Shown here: positions 36,201-48,200 of the stretch, in pieces
Numbering within the stretch: position 1 is the stretch's first letter
Layout of the letters: the number at the start of each line of letters is the position of its first letter
Source: Enoplolaimus lenunculus
Taxonomy: Eukaryota; Nematoda; Enoplea; Enoplida; Thoracostomopsidae
Direction of reading: 5' to 3'
Length of the DNA stretch: 64,000 bases
Assembly: GCA_030248215.1 (NCBI GenBank)
Contig: JASANG010002996.1
Coordinates: 1 to 64,000 of the forward strand
Notes under the pieces: generated by a model
What the model was told of the DNA's origin: nothing
What the model saw: only the letters and a program-made list of their open reading frames with translations
Databases searched by the model: none
Program-made: the position numbers and the translations under genes

Positions 36201-39200
36201 TAGCTACTGAAGTGACGCGAATAAGAGGGGGACTGATATTTATTTGGCCTCTTCAGAGAGTACCCCTGTTATTCGGTTACGGACTGTTATTTATTTTCAA
36301 CCCGCTCTTCGTCACCCTTCGTTACTGATATATCTTCGATATTGCAACTCCCTGTTGAATTAAAGGTTTGCTTGTCTTGTGTCTATAGCTTCAGCGATAA
36401 TGCAAGATTTATACTTAGGAGTGTACTTTCAAAATTTTAGTACGCGTTAAAGTTTCGAACATAAATTATTTGGTCGTGGAGTTATTTATGCGCTACAATT
36501 TGGAATAATTGGCAGTTATGGTCTACTTAAGGTTTAGGAACTCGATACGGACTCCAATTGATTGGGACCCATAATTGAGAACCCCCTCGTATTACCCCCT
36601 CTTATTCGGGTCACTACAGTACAGGTTTTATTTTCATTTCTAACAGGCTGAACGCAATTGAGTTAAAACCCGGTAAAGTCAAATTAAACCGGACTCTAAC
36701 CCAATTCTAACTGATCGAAATAATATTAACTGCATATCTGAACAGCTCTGTCCAGCATTTATTATAATGCAACGAAAATTTGGATAACGCATCAATCAGG
36801 TTTGTGTTGTGCAGCCGTTATATTTAACTCTGCAAAATTCGAACCAAATTCTTCTTAGAAATCGATTCAAAACCGCCGAATGCAATTCCTACAATCTTAC
36901 TCTGCTACATAAAGTAAAATCATATCAAGTAATCAAATCTAACCCTCCTGTTTAAACTACAATCAAAACATAACCTTCATGGAATTTGATTAAGCTCAAA
37001 AAATTAACGGATTCAAAGATCCAGCGGTATACCTACAACACATTCTGATGCGACTTATAGTAGATTTAAAATAGCAAGTCAAACTAATTTATCGTTAACA
37101 CAAGTTTAGACGCGTGTACTTCGAAGAGCGTATTGCTTTCCTGCGGGACTCCAATAGAGTAAGACTTAAGCTCTTAGATAATTTTTTTTGCGCAGGCTAG
37201 GTGTGGGCCTAACCTTGACGCTGAGGCTTAGTCTGATGCTTAATAGGAATATGCCTAGGCTTAGACTGATGCTTAATAGGAATATGCCTATACTATTTTT
37301 GCGCCCGCCCCTTAAAGTAACCTTGGCTCAAGTTTAGAAGGTAAGACCTTTAGAAATACAAACCAGCCAGTAGAATTCACTGGGTCGATGTTACTTTCAG
37401 GTGTGTCTAATTTTAGCGTGGGTCAACAATCGAGCAGGTTTAATGGGCTTAAACTTAATATTTCATACTTTTCCTTTGCTACTGATTCCAGTTTAGAAAT
37501 TTGGTGCTAGGCCGGCTTTGGCAAAATTTACGACCCTGGCATCAATGTTACTTTCAGGTGCGTTTTGGTTTTGCACCGATCCGCATTTTAGAGCATGTTT
37601 AAGTATGAACTTATCATTACGCATATAAGTTTGGGTCTTTTAGGCTTAGGCCAATTGGACAACCACGGCCAGGTCATCTGGGAAGTTTATTTGTTGTTTA
37701 CTTGATAAATATGGCGTGCGCATATTGGCCATAATTAGGTTAGTAAAACAGTCGGTGATTCTTTTGAACACTTCGTACACTTGATCGCGGGCATTTTGTT
37801 CAATTTGAATACAATACAAGTTTTGAGGCCAATAGATTGCTTGTAATAGCCGTAACGCTTGTTCGGTATTGTGATAAATGAGCAAAACGTAAGCGATCGG
37901 ATATTCGGCTTCTTCTTGAGTTAACGGCAGGTCCGGAAACCAAAAATGAGTTCTAAAAAGTAAACAAACAGCCATGCAATCTACGGTGAAAGTAGGTGAA
38001 GATTTTTGATCACGCCCACGTTGTACCAACGGAAATGTTGGTGTTTACCCGCTGGTATACCCGCATAAGAGTAATACTTTACCCACAAACCACCTTGTCC
38101 ACCCTTCTTTTTTCGTTCATGTTCAGAAAAAACGGTGTAAAGCCCACTTCACACGTGCAAGTTTTTGCCACAAAAATTTTCACACGCAACTTACAAGTTC
38201 AAGTCATGCCACAAAACAACATGGAAGTTCTTGCAGCTTCAAATAATTCATTAGAATTCATTCTATCGTACGTAATTTGCGCAAGTGAACGCAGTTGCAA
38301 GCCGCTTTAATTCCTTGCACCTCGTTATGATTGGTTAATCAGAAGTCATGTTGTTCACTGCTTCTGAATTGATTCAGACTTTACGAATTCACGAAGCTTT
38401 AATTAATTCAAATATCAAACTTTTTGGATACTTCGCAGCCTACGGTGATTGTGACAGGGTCTTTTTCTCATTTAAGACATTAAATCAATAACGCATTAGT
38501 TTGAAATTGTTTTCGAGTCAAGAAATTTCGAACAGAACCTTCTTTACGCGTGAATGTTTCTTGCCTTACAGCTGCAAGTTTTTCAACAATTCATTCGAAG
38601 AACTTGCAGTTGCAATTTATTCATGAAGAATATAAGCTAAGGGTTAATTCATAGGTATGAATAGTCTTGTCAGTCGAAATAATTGATCATCATTGCTGAG
38701 CAGATGATATATACCTCATGCTTGATATTTATTGCAGTAGTCTGCAAATTATTCGCATTAATTATTGCTAAGATTCATATGAAAACGATGTTTCCTTGCA
38801 AATACTTGCAGCTGCCAGAAACTCGTGCAACTTGAAGCTGCGAGTTCTGGCTGCAAACACTTGTACGTGTGAATAGAGTATAAAGTTTATAACATTTTAT
38901 GCAGCGCATTAAATATTGAAATGAACCCGACTAATTAAAGCCCCGTTCCCACGTGCAAGTTTTTGCAGCGAGAAAGCTGCGAATACTTGCAGCTGCCGAT
39001 ATTTTCAAAGGAACATTCTGAATTCTGATTGACCAATCAAACTGCAGGTGCAAGAAATTCAAGCGACTTTCAACTGCGTTCACAGGTACGAATTAAAATC
39101 AATAGCATGAATGCCAGTGAATAATTTGCAGCTGCAAGAACTTCAAAGCTGCTTTGTGACCAAACTTGCACATGCAAGTTGCACGTGCAAGTTTTTGTTG

Positions 39201-40279
39201 CAAAAACTTTCACGTGTGAGTAGGGCTTTAGGACGTGTTAATTTAATTCTAAAATTCAACATTTCCCTCAACCATAAACGTTTGTGGCTTGTTATACAAA
39301 TTTCACGTGGCTGAAGATGTTGTCCGCGGGCATACCCGTGCGCAGACCTTCGTTAGCCTGCCCGCGCTTATCTCAGGGTACCCGAGGGTCGTGTACAACT
39401 CTGTATGCAATAGGGCGTGCCCCGTACAAAATCGAGCTGATCTATGCGAAAAATAATAGAATATGGATAAAGTTACAATTTGACATTTGGCTCATAGACA
39501 ACTTTAAACTGTAATTCACGCTGTTAATGATTTTAGATTATAGGACCTGTTAACAACTGGCGATTGGTGCTGCACGCAGTTAAACACCTTGGATTGTGTA
39601 CAGATCAGGAGCGGACCGTATTTCCGCGAGACTGCTATGGAGTATGCTTAACCGGTTCGTTCGACAAAGAGCTGCGGTACGGTTTGCAGGTCAGACGTGT
39701 ATCTGTGACAAATATAATTTTAAAATTTTAATGTATTGGTTTTCAAAAACTGAATGGTAAAATGTAAGTCAGCGAATAATCGGTCGAAAATGGAATTTCT
39801 ATTGATCAACAGGTTTAAGATGTGCGAAACAAATCGTTAAAATTGCCACATTTCACTTGTTCGTTGACTTCCAGCGCCCACCGGGGGTGCGTCACTACTT
39901 GACCGGTCCGATCGGTATGACATGTACCTGTCGGCAGCCTCGGAGCAGAGCTCGAGCCGGCCGGATTTACGCGGTCTGGACCACATCACAGCACACCTCG
40001 TTGGCTTCAGACCTGGTCCAAGCTTACCGAAGATTGCTGCACGTTTGAATAAGTGATCGAATCGATGGATCAGCCCGGATATCAGTAGCGTACCATTTTC
40101 GAGCTTGTTCTTTGATTCTGCTCCTCGGATTGGTTGAAAACAAATCGCGACAAAATGGAAAACGTAGGCCCATGGGACTTAACGCGTGTTTCGAGTAATC
40201 AGATGCTATTGAAGCAACATCGAGTAACGGAATAGTTTGTGGAGGTTCAATGACGGTTGGTGCTTCTGCGCCTGTTGTC
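29797..40279 (-). CDS. GT14 core-2/I-branching beta-1,6-GlcNAc-transferase-like gene, five exons, 5' end incomplete
   Basis: Exons in transcript order are 40279-40028, 37952-37702, 34760-34541, 31838-31624 and 30230-29797. All four junctions keep phase (2+1, 1+2, 2+1, 1+2) and give about 456 codons, close to the usual family length. Family landmarks appear in order: a Cys-bearing stem, a PIAYVLLIYHN / YCIQIEQ region, ITGEDFPLRTNAEMV (the GxDFPLxTNxE motif), LYYGNFEAVLSREFVEY, SEVFW with the conserved acidic residue, and a C-terminal CILGIDDL...LFAAKF...C block. Family members are Golgi type II proteins that transfer GlcNAc in beta-1,6 linkage onto O-glycans or related acceptors. The acceptor here cannot be told. 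No membrane anchor is seen in the first exon listed, so at least one 5' exon is missing. The family call is firm; the exact enzyme is not. Confidence 0.88.
30300..30365 (+). repeat. tRNA-like sequence
   Basis: AGAGGTAGGTGCTAGCGCC followed by the B box GGGTTCGAATTCTC gives a tRNA half without a convincing acceptor stem. It starts 70 bp beyond the acceptor of the GT14 terminal exon, within the intron. Confidence 0.4.
31624..31838 (-). CDS. GT14 gene, exon with LSREFVEY and SEVFW motifs
   Basis: The acceptor is TTTTCTTCCTTCAG and the donor a near-consensus CCAG|GTACGT. It encodes the LYYGNFEAVLSREFVEYTL segment and ASEVFWTTI. The family usually has PDE at the second position; the acidic residue is kept and the Pro-Asp is not. 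Confidence 0.85.
32745..32815 (-). repeat. tRNA-like sequence, degenerate
   Basis: The minus strand carries GTAGTTCGAAGTCC as a B box and GATGGTAAATGTCGG as a poor A box. Probably an old tRNA-derived SINE in a GT14 intron. Confidence 0.3.
33990..34200. mobile_element. E-box-rich MITE, decayed, in a GT14 intron
   Basis: AGCCCACTTCACACATGCAA, AGCAGCTGCAAGTTTTACG and a second outer block near 34180. Divergence is high. Confidence 0.5.
34541..34760 (-). CDS. GT14 gene, exon with GxDFPLxTNxE motif
   Basis: The acceptor is TTACTGTTTCAG and the donor AATCG|GTTTGT. This exon holds the most diagnostic block of the family, FITGEDFPLRTNAEMVKIF, followed by a NGSNDV segment. The open frame continues upstream of the acceptor to 34977, but that part is intronic because the splice phases fit only at 34760. 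Confidence 0.85.
37130..37325. mobile_element. Telomere-like MITE with internal duplication
   Basis: It contains CTGATGCTTAATAGGAATATG twice (37228 and 37268 region, about 40 bp apart) and closes CGCCCCTTAAAGTAACCTTGG. It lies in intron 2 of the GT14 gene. Confidence 0.55.
37702..37952 (-). CDS. GT14 gene, exon with N-terminal catalytic half
   Basis: The acceptor is TTTACTTTTTAG and the donor CAA|GTAAAC. The exon encodes the LPLTQEEAEYPIAYVLLIYH segment and the YCIQIE segment, equivalent to the family's EExFPIAYxxxxH and YCIHVD blocks. It is 251 nt, entering after two bases of a codon and leaving after one. Confidence 0.85.
38140..38880. mobile_element. E-box-rich MITE, long form, in a GT14 intron
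   Basis: Starts AAGCCCACTTCACACGTGCA after TA and ends ACACTTGTACGTGTGAATAG. It parallels the 16253 copy block for block (for example TCAAGAAATTTCGA in the middle). Confidence 0.7.
38938..39228. mobile_element. E-box-rich MITE, short form
   Basis: AAGCCCCGTTCCCACGTGCA and CACGTGTGAGTAGGGCTT between TA dinucleotides (38936-38937, 39229-39230). Interior includes TTGCAGCTGCAAGAAC and a TTGCACATGCAAGTTGCACG run. 291 bp. Confidence 0.75.
40028..40279 (-). CDS. GT14 gene, first recognised exon (stem region)
   Basis: The acceptor reads TATTCATTCAG and the donor TTCG|GTAAGC. The 252-nt exon carries the stem up to the Cys before the catalytic domain (SIRSLIQTCSNL). Its last two bases plus the first base of the next exon form an Arg codon. 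The reading frame stays open upstream to 40398, so the 5' limit is less certain than the 3' one. Confidence 0.7.
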
Positions 40280-40977
40280 CTGAATGAATATCCACAGACG
40301 GAATTTGCGTTACGGTGACACTCTGTATACTTTTTGACTATTTTAATGCAGACCTGCACCGCACGGCAACGTATTTGAATCGCCGTTTGGCACCGCATAT
40401 AAGAATTTGAGTAATTTTTTTAAATTGCAACCGAACGACAAGTATAAGCACTACGCTTGCTGTATAAGCTCTCCTGAGTTTAAAAATGATTCAGTGTCTA
40501 ACACCTATAGATTAAAAGTCAGCTGGTGTCCGCGTGTTATTGTCGAAGCAGACTTCAGCAGCGGGGGCTGAAATTCTTTGAACATGGAAGTATTTCAGAT
40601 AATTTACAAACGAGGTTGAAGCTTTTCTTGAAAAGCCTTTCTGTACCTGAGAAACCTAAAAAGCCAGTAAACAAAAGTACTTTGAAATAGTCAACTAGCA
40701 ATCGTATACTACTTCAAAAATACTTGTATTTAAAAAACATTCAAGCACAAAAATAATCGCCTTTATTTTTAAAACAGTCGAAAATCTATTCTGTTCTAAA
40801 CAACTGAACACTGCGAATTGCAGGAAGGCTGAAAATGGCAGCAAGTATCCACAAATCCGCTTCGGGTAAAAATCGGTGTTCCTTACTGCAACTTCGTATA
40901 CGCACAATTTATCAGTCTATTTGCGCTATTTTATCCTAAACGTATTAAAATTGCAGAATATATGACAATTCGTTTGC

Positions 40978-41190
40978 CCGACAACTCGTCGACTAAAAGT
41001 CCGTAACTCGACATTTCATCGACTCTGATATTTACTTGGCGCACCGACATCTCATCGGCAGGATTTAACGAAATTAAAGTGAACCAAACTGTCGGGTCGA
41101 CCATTTGTCATACCTACTGGCGGGTGACGGGTTGTCGAAACGACAAGTTGTCTGGATCGACCAGATGTCGAGCTGCACCTTATCGGTCAA
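40978..41190. repeat. CGAC/GTCG-alternating repeat
   Basis: Many short inverse pairs such as CGACAACTCGTCGAC, CGACATTTCATCGAC, TGTCGGGTCGACC and GACGGGTTGTCGAAACGAC. A fragment with the same style (CGACTCGACAATTCGTCGAC) is at 49300-49325. Probably a decayed fold-back element. Confidence 0.5.
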
Positions 41191-41712
41191 TATGTGCTCG
41201 TGCGCTCAACTATCGTTATGATTACCTCGCCCTAACTTTTCAATAAAACTTGGCATTTAGTATCATCCAAAACCGCGCCCGGGTGCGAAGGAAGTGTATA
41301 CCACAACGCTGAAAACGAACAATTTAAAAAACTTTGTCAACGGAGTTACAAAATCTCTTACAGATCAAGGCTATGACACAAACACCTTTGAATGTTTTCA
41401 AGTTTTAGCAAAAAGACCAGAAAAATAATAGTTCTTACGTTAACGCGTTCGGGTTGTCTTCTGGTTTCGGCCAATAACGGCTGGCAGTAAAAATAACTAG
41501 TATGCCACAACCAATAAAAATACACGCACAGATTGGGTTCAACACAATCATCTTACATGTACATTTGAATAAGCCTGATGAACAAACGGTCTGTAGTAAG
41601 AGATCTGTTTAAATTAACACTAAGATATCAATTATAGTTCGTATCGGTCCAAAAAGTATAATTAAGTTTTTTGAAATGTGTTCTCCGCCAAGCCGCCTGC
41701 CATAAGAACTAT

Positions 41713-41911
41713 TGCCCATGTTAGTTTAAAAGGGGCGTCCAGGTTTCTGATAGTTTAATAAAAGAGTAGGTTTAAATCCTAGATTACAGTTTTTTGCTTA
41801 GGCTTAGGCTTAGGTTTAGGCTTAGGAACACAATTTTGCAACACTTACGCTTAGGCTTAGGCTTAGGAATACGGTTAATCTATTGGTACGCCTCTTAAAG
41901 CAACATTGACC
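41713..41911. mobile_element. Telomere-like hAT MITE, subfamily 2
   Basis: Flanks AGAACTAT / AGAACTGT match at seven of eight positions. The interior has GCTTAGGCTTAGGCTTAGG. The subterminal GGGGCGTCCAGG and CGCCTCTTAAAG mark the subfamily also seen at 12381 and 62100. Confidence 0.8.
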
Positions 41912-41964
41912 AGAACTGTTATAGGTGAATAACAACCTAAAGCCTTTACTGTAATAGTTAACCT

Positions 41965-42045
41965 TTAAGTAGTCGTGCTAGTTTTTGCAAATAGAATTTG
42001 CAGCTGCAACTTCTTGCACTAGTATTAACTTGCAGTTGCAAATAT
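41965..42045. mobile_element. E-box-rich MITE fragment
   Basis: GAATTTGCAGCTGCAACTTC and ATTAACTTGCAGTTGCAAAT without termini, next to the MITE at 42093. Confidence 0.45.
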
Positions 42046-42092
42046 TTACAAAGAAATGTCAATTTTATTTTTTCGTGACATGAAATTGCATG

Positions 42093-42285
42093 GGCCAAAT
42101 GTAAAGAACATGGACGGAACAGTATTATAAAGCACATTCGTAAAGCTAAGCCTAAAGCTAAGAAAGAGCATAATGCTAAGCCTAAGCCTAAACCTAAGCC
42201 AGGCAACAAATTAGTCTTAAGCTTAAACTTACCGTTTTCTAGTCTCAAAGACAAACCGTTCCGCCTCTTATCTTTTACATGGGCC
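42093..42285. mobile_element. Telomere-like hAT MITE, perfect 8-bp duplication
   Basis: This is the reference copy. Ends GGCCAAATGTAAAGA and the inverse of TCTTTTACATGGGCC. ATTGCATG is present on both sides (42085-42092, 42286-42293). The interior has two arms of GCCTAA/CCTAAG units (for example CTAAGCCTAAGCCTAAACC) in the same orientation. 193 bp. Confidence 0.88.
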
Positions 42286-44542
42286 ATTGCATGAGTAATT
42301 TGCAGACGACAGCGATAAACATAAAACATAACCTATATATTTTATCGGTTCAGCTACTGTTCATAACGCTTTCTGGTGATTTTTTAAATGTTAATGCTGG
42401 AGCGGATCCATTTTTTCAAAGTGTGGCGGTATTAAATTATTAACGAAGTAAATTTTATGCTGTTTTTGAAATTTAGGAATTGTGCCAAAAATTAAAAAAC
42501 TCATTTTGTATTTTAAAAACGCCTTTATATTTAGGCTAAAATAGCGTTGCTGAATCACCTCGATATTCATTGTAAAGTTCCATCCCTTACAACAAACCTT
42601 GTAAAAGATGCTGTTTGAAAAGCGAAAAGTATTTAAAATAGTGTTTTAATTTTGACACAATGCCTTATAACATTCGGATAATGCGTTACCCATAGAACCA
42701 CAATGGAGCTAAAGACAGCTCAAGACCCTCGAGTCCACGTTCTATCGTTCACTATTGTTCTAACTCAATAAAACGTTTACAACTCTGAACTTAACAGTGT
42801 CATCAAAACGTGTACTTTACTGTGTTAAACAGTTCATTGAAACAAAATATACTTCCTAATATTGATTCTAGGAATACTTACAGTATACAGATGCAGTAAA
42901 TAGGGCATATAGCATGAGAGTTGAATAAAATTGGGTAATGTGTAAATTAAAAAAAACCGAAAACCCAAACAAATTTATTTTCGATGATAGCTTTGATTAA
43001 GCCCCTATGGAAATTAGGCATGACCCGTTACTGTAAAATACAGATATACCGGGTACCGGCCATGTTTACTTTGAGGGGGCGTACCATTTTTCCGCTGGAC
43101 TCCAATAGAGTAAAGTTTCAAGTTTTAGACTAATTTTACGGCTTTGGCTTCATGTTGACGATTAGGCTTAGATGTTGGTATAGGATAATTGTTTTCGGTT
43201 AACATTTCGGGCTTGAAAAGCATTATCATTCATGCAAGATCGCATACGAGTGGATATAGGAATATAAGCCCGCAATATTGCAAGAAAGACTAAACGGCAC
43301 TTCTACAGGCTGTACGTAACCTGCAGGGGTCGAAAATTTATCACGCTCGCCTTGAGACTATTTTATCAATCCTGTCCATGTGCGTACGCAAGGGAGATAA
43401 CAAAAATATACCCCTTGAAATTTTGAAAAATACTCCAAACGGCACTTTTAGAGGCTGTAGAATAACCTGCAGAGATCAAAACAATTTTCTCGCTCGCTAC
43501 ACTTCCTTGAGACTTGGTTATCTCCTTTCGAAATGAAATCCTGGCGACGTCCATAATCCTGGCTACGCCTCTATGCGTTCATATGAGATCATCATCGTTT
43601 GAGAACCGTTTCGAGTCATAACTGACAATCAACTTGAGAGAAACGTCAGTTCTGTCATGGGAAAATTGTAGACATGGTGTGCACAAGTTATTGCGGAAGA
43701 TGCTTAATTATTGGTTCTATAAGAAATCACATGCATTTTCGTCAATTTCAAGGTCCGTTACTAGCCACTCCCGTTGCCTCTTCTGTTATCCTTAATTATT
43801 CACAACCACCTTAGCTTGAAATTAAATCGCACACGGAATATGAAAATATTTATATCAAAAAGGGCGTTAAATATAACTCATATCATGAGCAACTTGTGAT
43901 AAGCATCACTCGAGTCATGTCAAAACCGCACTGCGGTGTAGCCAAGCAATTCGGCATCGATCCTTATTGATCTTAGAGCAATAATTCATTTTTCATAAAG
44001 CCAACAACATTCGAGAAGCGTCACATTCCCTGAGTCTTCGGTTATCTTGAATTTCTAAGGTCAAATCGAATAATCCGTCAGTTCATGAAAACTGTAACGC
44101 ACATGGCGTACACATGTTATTGTTTTGTGATCAACCCTTCATCAGCGAAAGTTGGAGAGAACTATCGTTCATATCGTCATCAACATCGTGTCTCGGTTAT
44201 CTGGAAATGTTCTAGACGTATCTCCATGCTCGTAATCAGCTCACGTTGCTAGTGGGGGCAAATAATTTTCAGTAGTTGCATACAAGGGTTTTCGTTGACT
44301 TACAAGCAAGGTTGAAAGTTTTCTACGGGGAAGGGAGCCAAAACGCTTCCAGAGAGGGCTGAGCCCGTCTGGCCCTTTTGGCTACAGGCCCGCGAATCAT
44401 AAAATGAAATTAAAACAAAAATTACCCCCGCTACAAGTAACGATTGTATGCCATTTCGGAAAAGGATAACCTTATGATAAAACGTATTTTTGACGTCTAG
44501 CATGTGCAGAAAGTTATGCTAAACTAAAAGCGTTTTCCGTAC

Positions 44543-44998
44543 TTGTCTCGAGAAATTTTCGGAAGACATATATATAGGTTGTGTATCCATCACCTTGTAT
44601 ACGCCTTTTTTTATATTGTCATCAACTTTCCAGACACGTCACTTCCGCTCGGTCTACTGACATCCGGTGTTTTTGTTGACGAATGCGTTCGTTCTTGTCT
44701 CGAGAAATTTCCGGATGACATATATAGGTTGTGTATCCATCACCTTGTAGACGCCCCTTTTTTATACTGTCATCAACTTTCCAGACACGTCACTTCCGCT
44801 CAGTCTACTGTCATCCGGTGTTTTTGTAGACAAATGCGTCCGTTCTTGTCTCGAGAAATTTCCGGATGACATATAGGTTGTGTATCCATCACCTTGTATA
44901 CGCCCCTTTTTTATATTGTCATCAACTTTCCAGACACGTCACTTCCGCTCGGTCTACTGCCATCCGGTGTTTTTGTAGACGAATGCGACGCTCGAGAT
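44543..44998. repeat. About 152-bp tandem array, three units, over the receptor stop codon
   Basis: Units begin TTGTCTCGAGAAATTT at 44543, 44695 and 44846. Each holds GTCATCAACTTTCCAGACAC and CGTCACTTCCGCTC, the inverse of the receptor's last codons, and a TAA at the same place. The functional gene ends in the third unit. Confidence 0.88.
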
Positions 44999-45260
44999 CC
45001 GGTATATCCGGAAGGCATGTATTCCGGTTTTAATAGGAGCCGTAAAATATTTGCTTTAATATACACACGAATTGACGGATTGAAAATTAAATGAAACAAC
45101 GGTTCAAGGCTCATTCGAAGATGACATAAAATTGTTAGCATAACACTTGGGCGAATTGCGTTCGACATCTGTATCAGAAGATGTTGCATTGCGAAATGAT
45201 GCTCGCAAGAAAGTTGCTCAACGTTGACCGGGAATTGAACGGGAGACGTTGAGTTGTAAC
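44911..45260 (-). CDS. 7TM receptor gene, exon 5 (TM7, cytoplasmic tail)
   Basis: The acceptor is CAATTTGTTTCAG. TM7 ends LIFNPSIRVYIKANIL. A Ser/Pro-rich tail of about 40 residues follows and stops at TAA (44911-44913). The last part of the tail is encoded by the third unit of the 152-bp array at 44543-44998. Confidence 0.8.
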
Positions 45261-48200
45261 CTGAAACAAATTGGGTTTGTAGCAAAAATGAACGATTGTT
45301 TAACTATCAAAGTTTACGCCCCACTTGTAATAAAGGCACACAAAATTTTCGTTTTCAGCCTTCCTTTGCACTCGCAGATCCAACGGAAGCACGTAAGCCA
45401 GCCCCTTTTACATTGATCAAAATAAAAATTTTGCCGTCTTACCGACAGTAGAAGCATCACTGTAGTCTTCGCTATCAAACAAACTGCCGGAAAACCCGTT
45501 AAATAACACTGATATGTTGTACACTAAAATTGCTCGTGCAACCAAATCAGCAAGAATACTCAAATCAAAAATGGCCACATTAATTCCGAGACTTCGAATA
45601 AGCTCTGCTGTCCGTATGATTAAGCGTCGCTTGCGTCTTCGTGTACTATTTTCACTCTGAAATAGTTCAAATTTTTCGGTTGTTATCCATAAGGCTAAAT
45701 TTCAATATTAATTGATGAAATTTTTTAATTTTGTAAAATTTTAATGTATGGATTGTTTCAAAAGCGACGCCTGCTCAAAAGCAAGCCCGCAGCAAAGTGT
45801 AATCGAACACCAGCAGTTGTGTAGATTTAACATTTTCTCAAAACCATTAGCTTAAGAAAAGTCTTAAGCTTTTTGGTCGCGTTCGCTATTTCTGCAATAA
45901 AATTTTAGAAAGTTTGGCGAATAGTTTCGCTTCTCATCTATACTGGCATGAAACTGAATGTGTTTTTTTAAAAACATTCACGCTTAAATATTCGTTTTCG
46001 GAGTGTTTTTTTCATTATTTCCATCACTAGCCATTTTTGCATATAGTTACTACTCTGTTACCTCCTGCTTGCGATCAAGAGCAATAATCGCAGTAATCTA
46101 ATCAGCCTTTCTAGCTGCATACAACCATGGGCGTAGCCGTGATTTTGAGTTAGGAGGAGCACACAAATATTATAAATATATATAGTTTGTTAATCGTACA
46201 ATAACTGCCAAGTTTCAATTTATTCAAAAATGAAATAAACCCCTCAGGGACCATGGCCTCTTTGCCCCCCTGGCTACGCTCATGCCCGAAACTGAACATG
46301 ATGTAATCGTAGGTAGTGAAACGTAATAAGCTAATCTCAGCCTGAACTTGCAAGCGTCATCGGTTTTCTTACCATTCGAGTAACTTTTAAAGCTCTTCGG
46401 CGAACGGTGATAAAGACAATTGCGTAGCACGTATCAATAAATGCAAACAAAATAAATGGAATACTGAGATGAAACGCAAAGTACACTTTGAGCGACCAAT
46501 CAGGTTTGAACAAACAAATAACGCCGTCTTTTAATCCGAACAATTCCCAGTTGTCCATCGCCACATGACCAGAAATTCCACTGGCAATGCAGATAATAAT
46601 TGATACAGCTAACGCTCCAAACACTGAAACAAAGGCATCCGCTCTGATAAAAATTGTATGCAACAATAGTGAAATTAGGTAGGAAAAGTATGTATTTGGT
46701 TTAGGTTTAGGTTTATGCTTAAGCATAAAATTGTGACCTAAACCTGTTTAACAAGGGTTTTATTCACTAGCAACGGCGGATCCAGAAATTTCTGACGAGG
46801 CCAAGCGGGCTGGCAAAAGTTATGTAACGCAATTTTTACTGTATATTAGCTATACTATATGTGAAAATTTCTGAGGAGGAAAATTGAAAGGTAGACACCT
46901 TACATTATTATCGAAAAAAAATTTTTTGATGGGGGCAGGTGTGTGCCCCCTTGTAAAAAAGTGACAGTGTTTACGAGCGTCATGCAGTTTCCTAATGTTG
47001 TCTTTGGCCTATCAGATGAAATAAAAGGCAACAAACACCACTCGTTACTAAAGCAGGCATATTTGAACGACAAGATACGATCATGCTGAATCGACCATAT
47101 CTTTAACCTGGTAAGTGATACAGGTCAACAAAATTGTCACACTCACAACACTCGCTGCTTATCAACATTTAAATCGGTTTATATGCTCTGCAGAAATGAA
47201 ATCGTTTACACACGGGTAAAAATGCAACACCGCATTTACCAATGCTCATATATTTGCATGGTGGCATACGACTATACTGAATAGGCCGATAGACTGCGTA
47301 CGCCATTAGAAAACAAATCAAAGCATAAACCACCAATGCATCATACTGAGCCCAATGTACTATCATTGTAAGCAGTTTGTCATGGTCGGCTTGTAACATT
47401 CCAAAATATCTTCTTTGTTCAACTAAACGCATTAGTTTAACGCCTTTGACCGTGTAAATTGCTGCACAAAACACTTGGCTGTAGAAAAAAACAAATGAGC
47501 AACTAAATGCAAATAATATACGAGCAATACAGACACTGTGAGCAATGTTTAACAATTCTAGCATATATGCGCAGTGCAAAAACTCAACAAGACGTGAGAG
47601 CCCCCCAGGATTGTAGCGTCAGGCTTTTATAGATCAGTGGTCATCGCATACTCCTCCCACCCATGAGACTGATGATCTAATCTTACCTTGAAATTACATG
47701 TCCTTTTCACCGAAGTCTTGCTAGAAATGATTGCTTAAAGTTTTACCAAACTTCTTTATATGTGAAAGGGTTCAGTTGATGCTTATTTTAAGATTAGGTT
47801 TAAATTTTGCCCTCAGGCCAACGCTTAAGACTACGCTTAGAATTACGAAAATATTTCGGTCCGTCAAAGAACCACTAACAGTCATAATACGGTACACGCT
47901 GTTGTTATATCGTAAAGGATTGCTAAGTGTTTGTAACTAAAAACCAACTAAAAAATTAAATTTGTAACCTGAAATTTTGGCCGTAAAATAAAAATTAAAA
48001 CCTGGCGGAACAATAATCTGCTCAAACGTTTACCTCATCGATAAATAAACAAGCGGTGCATGATTTTTAACTGGCAATCGCTTTTCAATCAACATCCGAA
48101 TAACAATACAACCAAACAGTATATTTGTGAATAACGCAGAAATTGCAACAACGAACACTGTAACGTAAAATATTCGACCAAAATAAGTAAAATGATCAGC

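Larger units (their letters stand above)
40280..44542. other. Between GT14 and receptor genes; 5' part of the GT14 gene expected here
   Basis: Besides listed repeats, 44503-44300 (minus) could encode a type II membrane anchor (IQSLLVAGVIFVLISFYDSR) but runs into a GTAGCC-type element and its splice to 40279 is unproven. 43300-43560 holds two copies of a GGCACTTCTACAGGCTGTA-type block. Confidence 0.35.

Noticed and set aside
41958-42329. 123-codon minus-strand open frame
   Set aside because: It lies across the MITE at 42093-42285 and an E-box-rich fragment.
44300-44503. Signal-anchor first exon of the GT14 gene
   Set aside because: A plausible helix, but the frame enters a mobile element and the only phase-matching donor would cut the helix. 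Kept as a note only.
44543-44998. CRISPR array
   Set aside because: Units are long direct tandem copies without distinct spacers, in a eukaryotic gene end.
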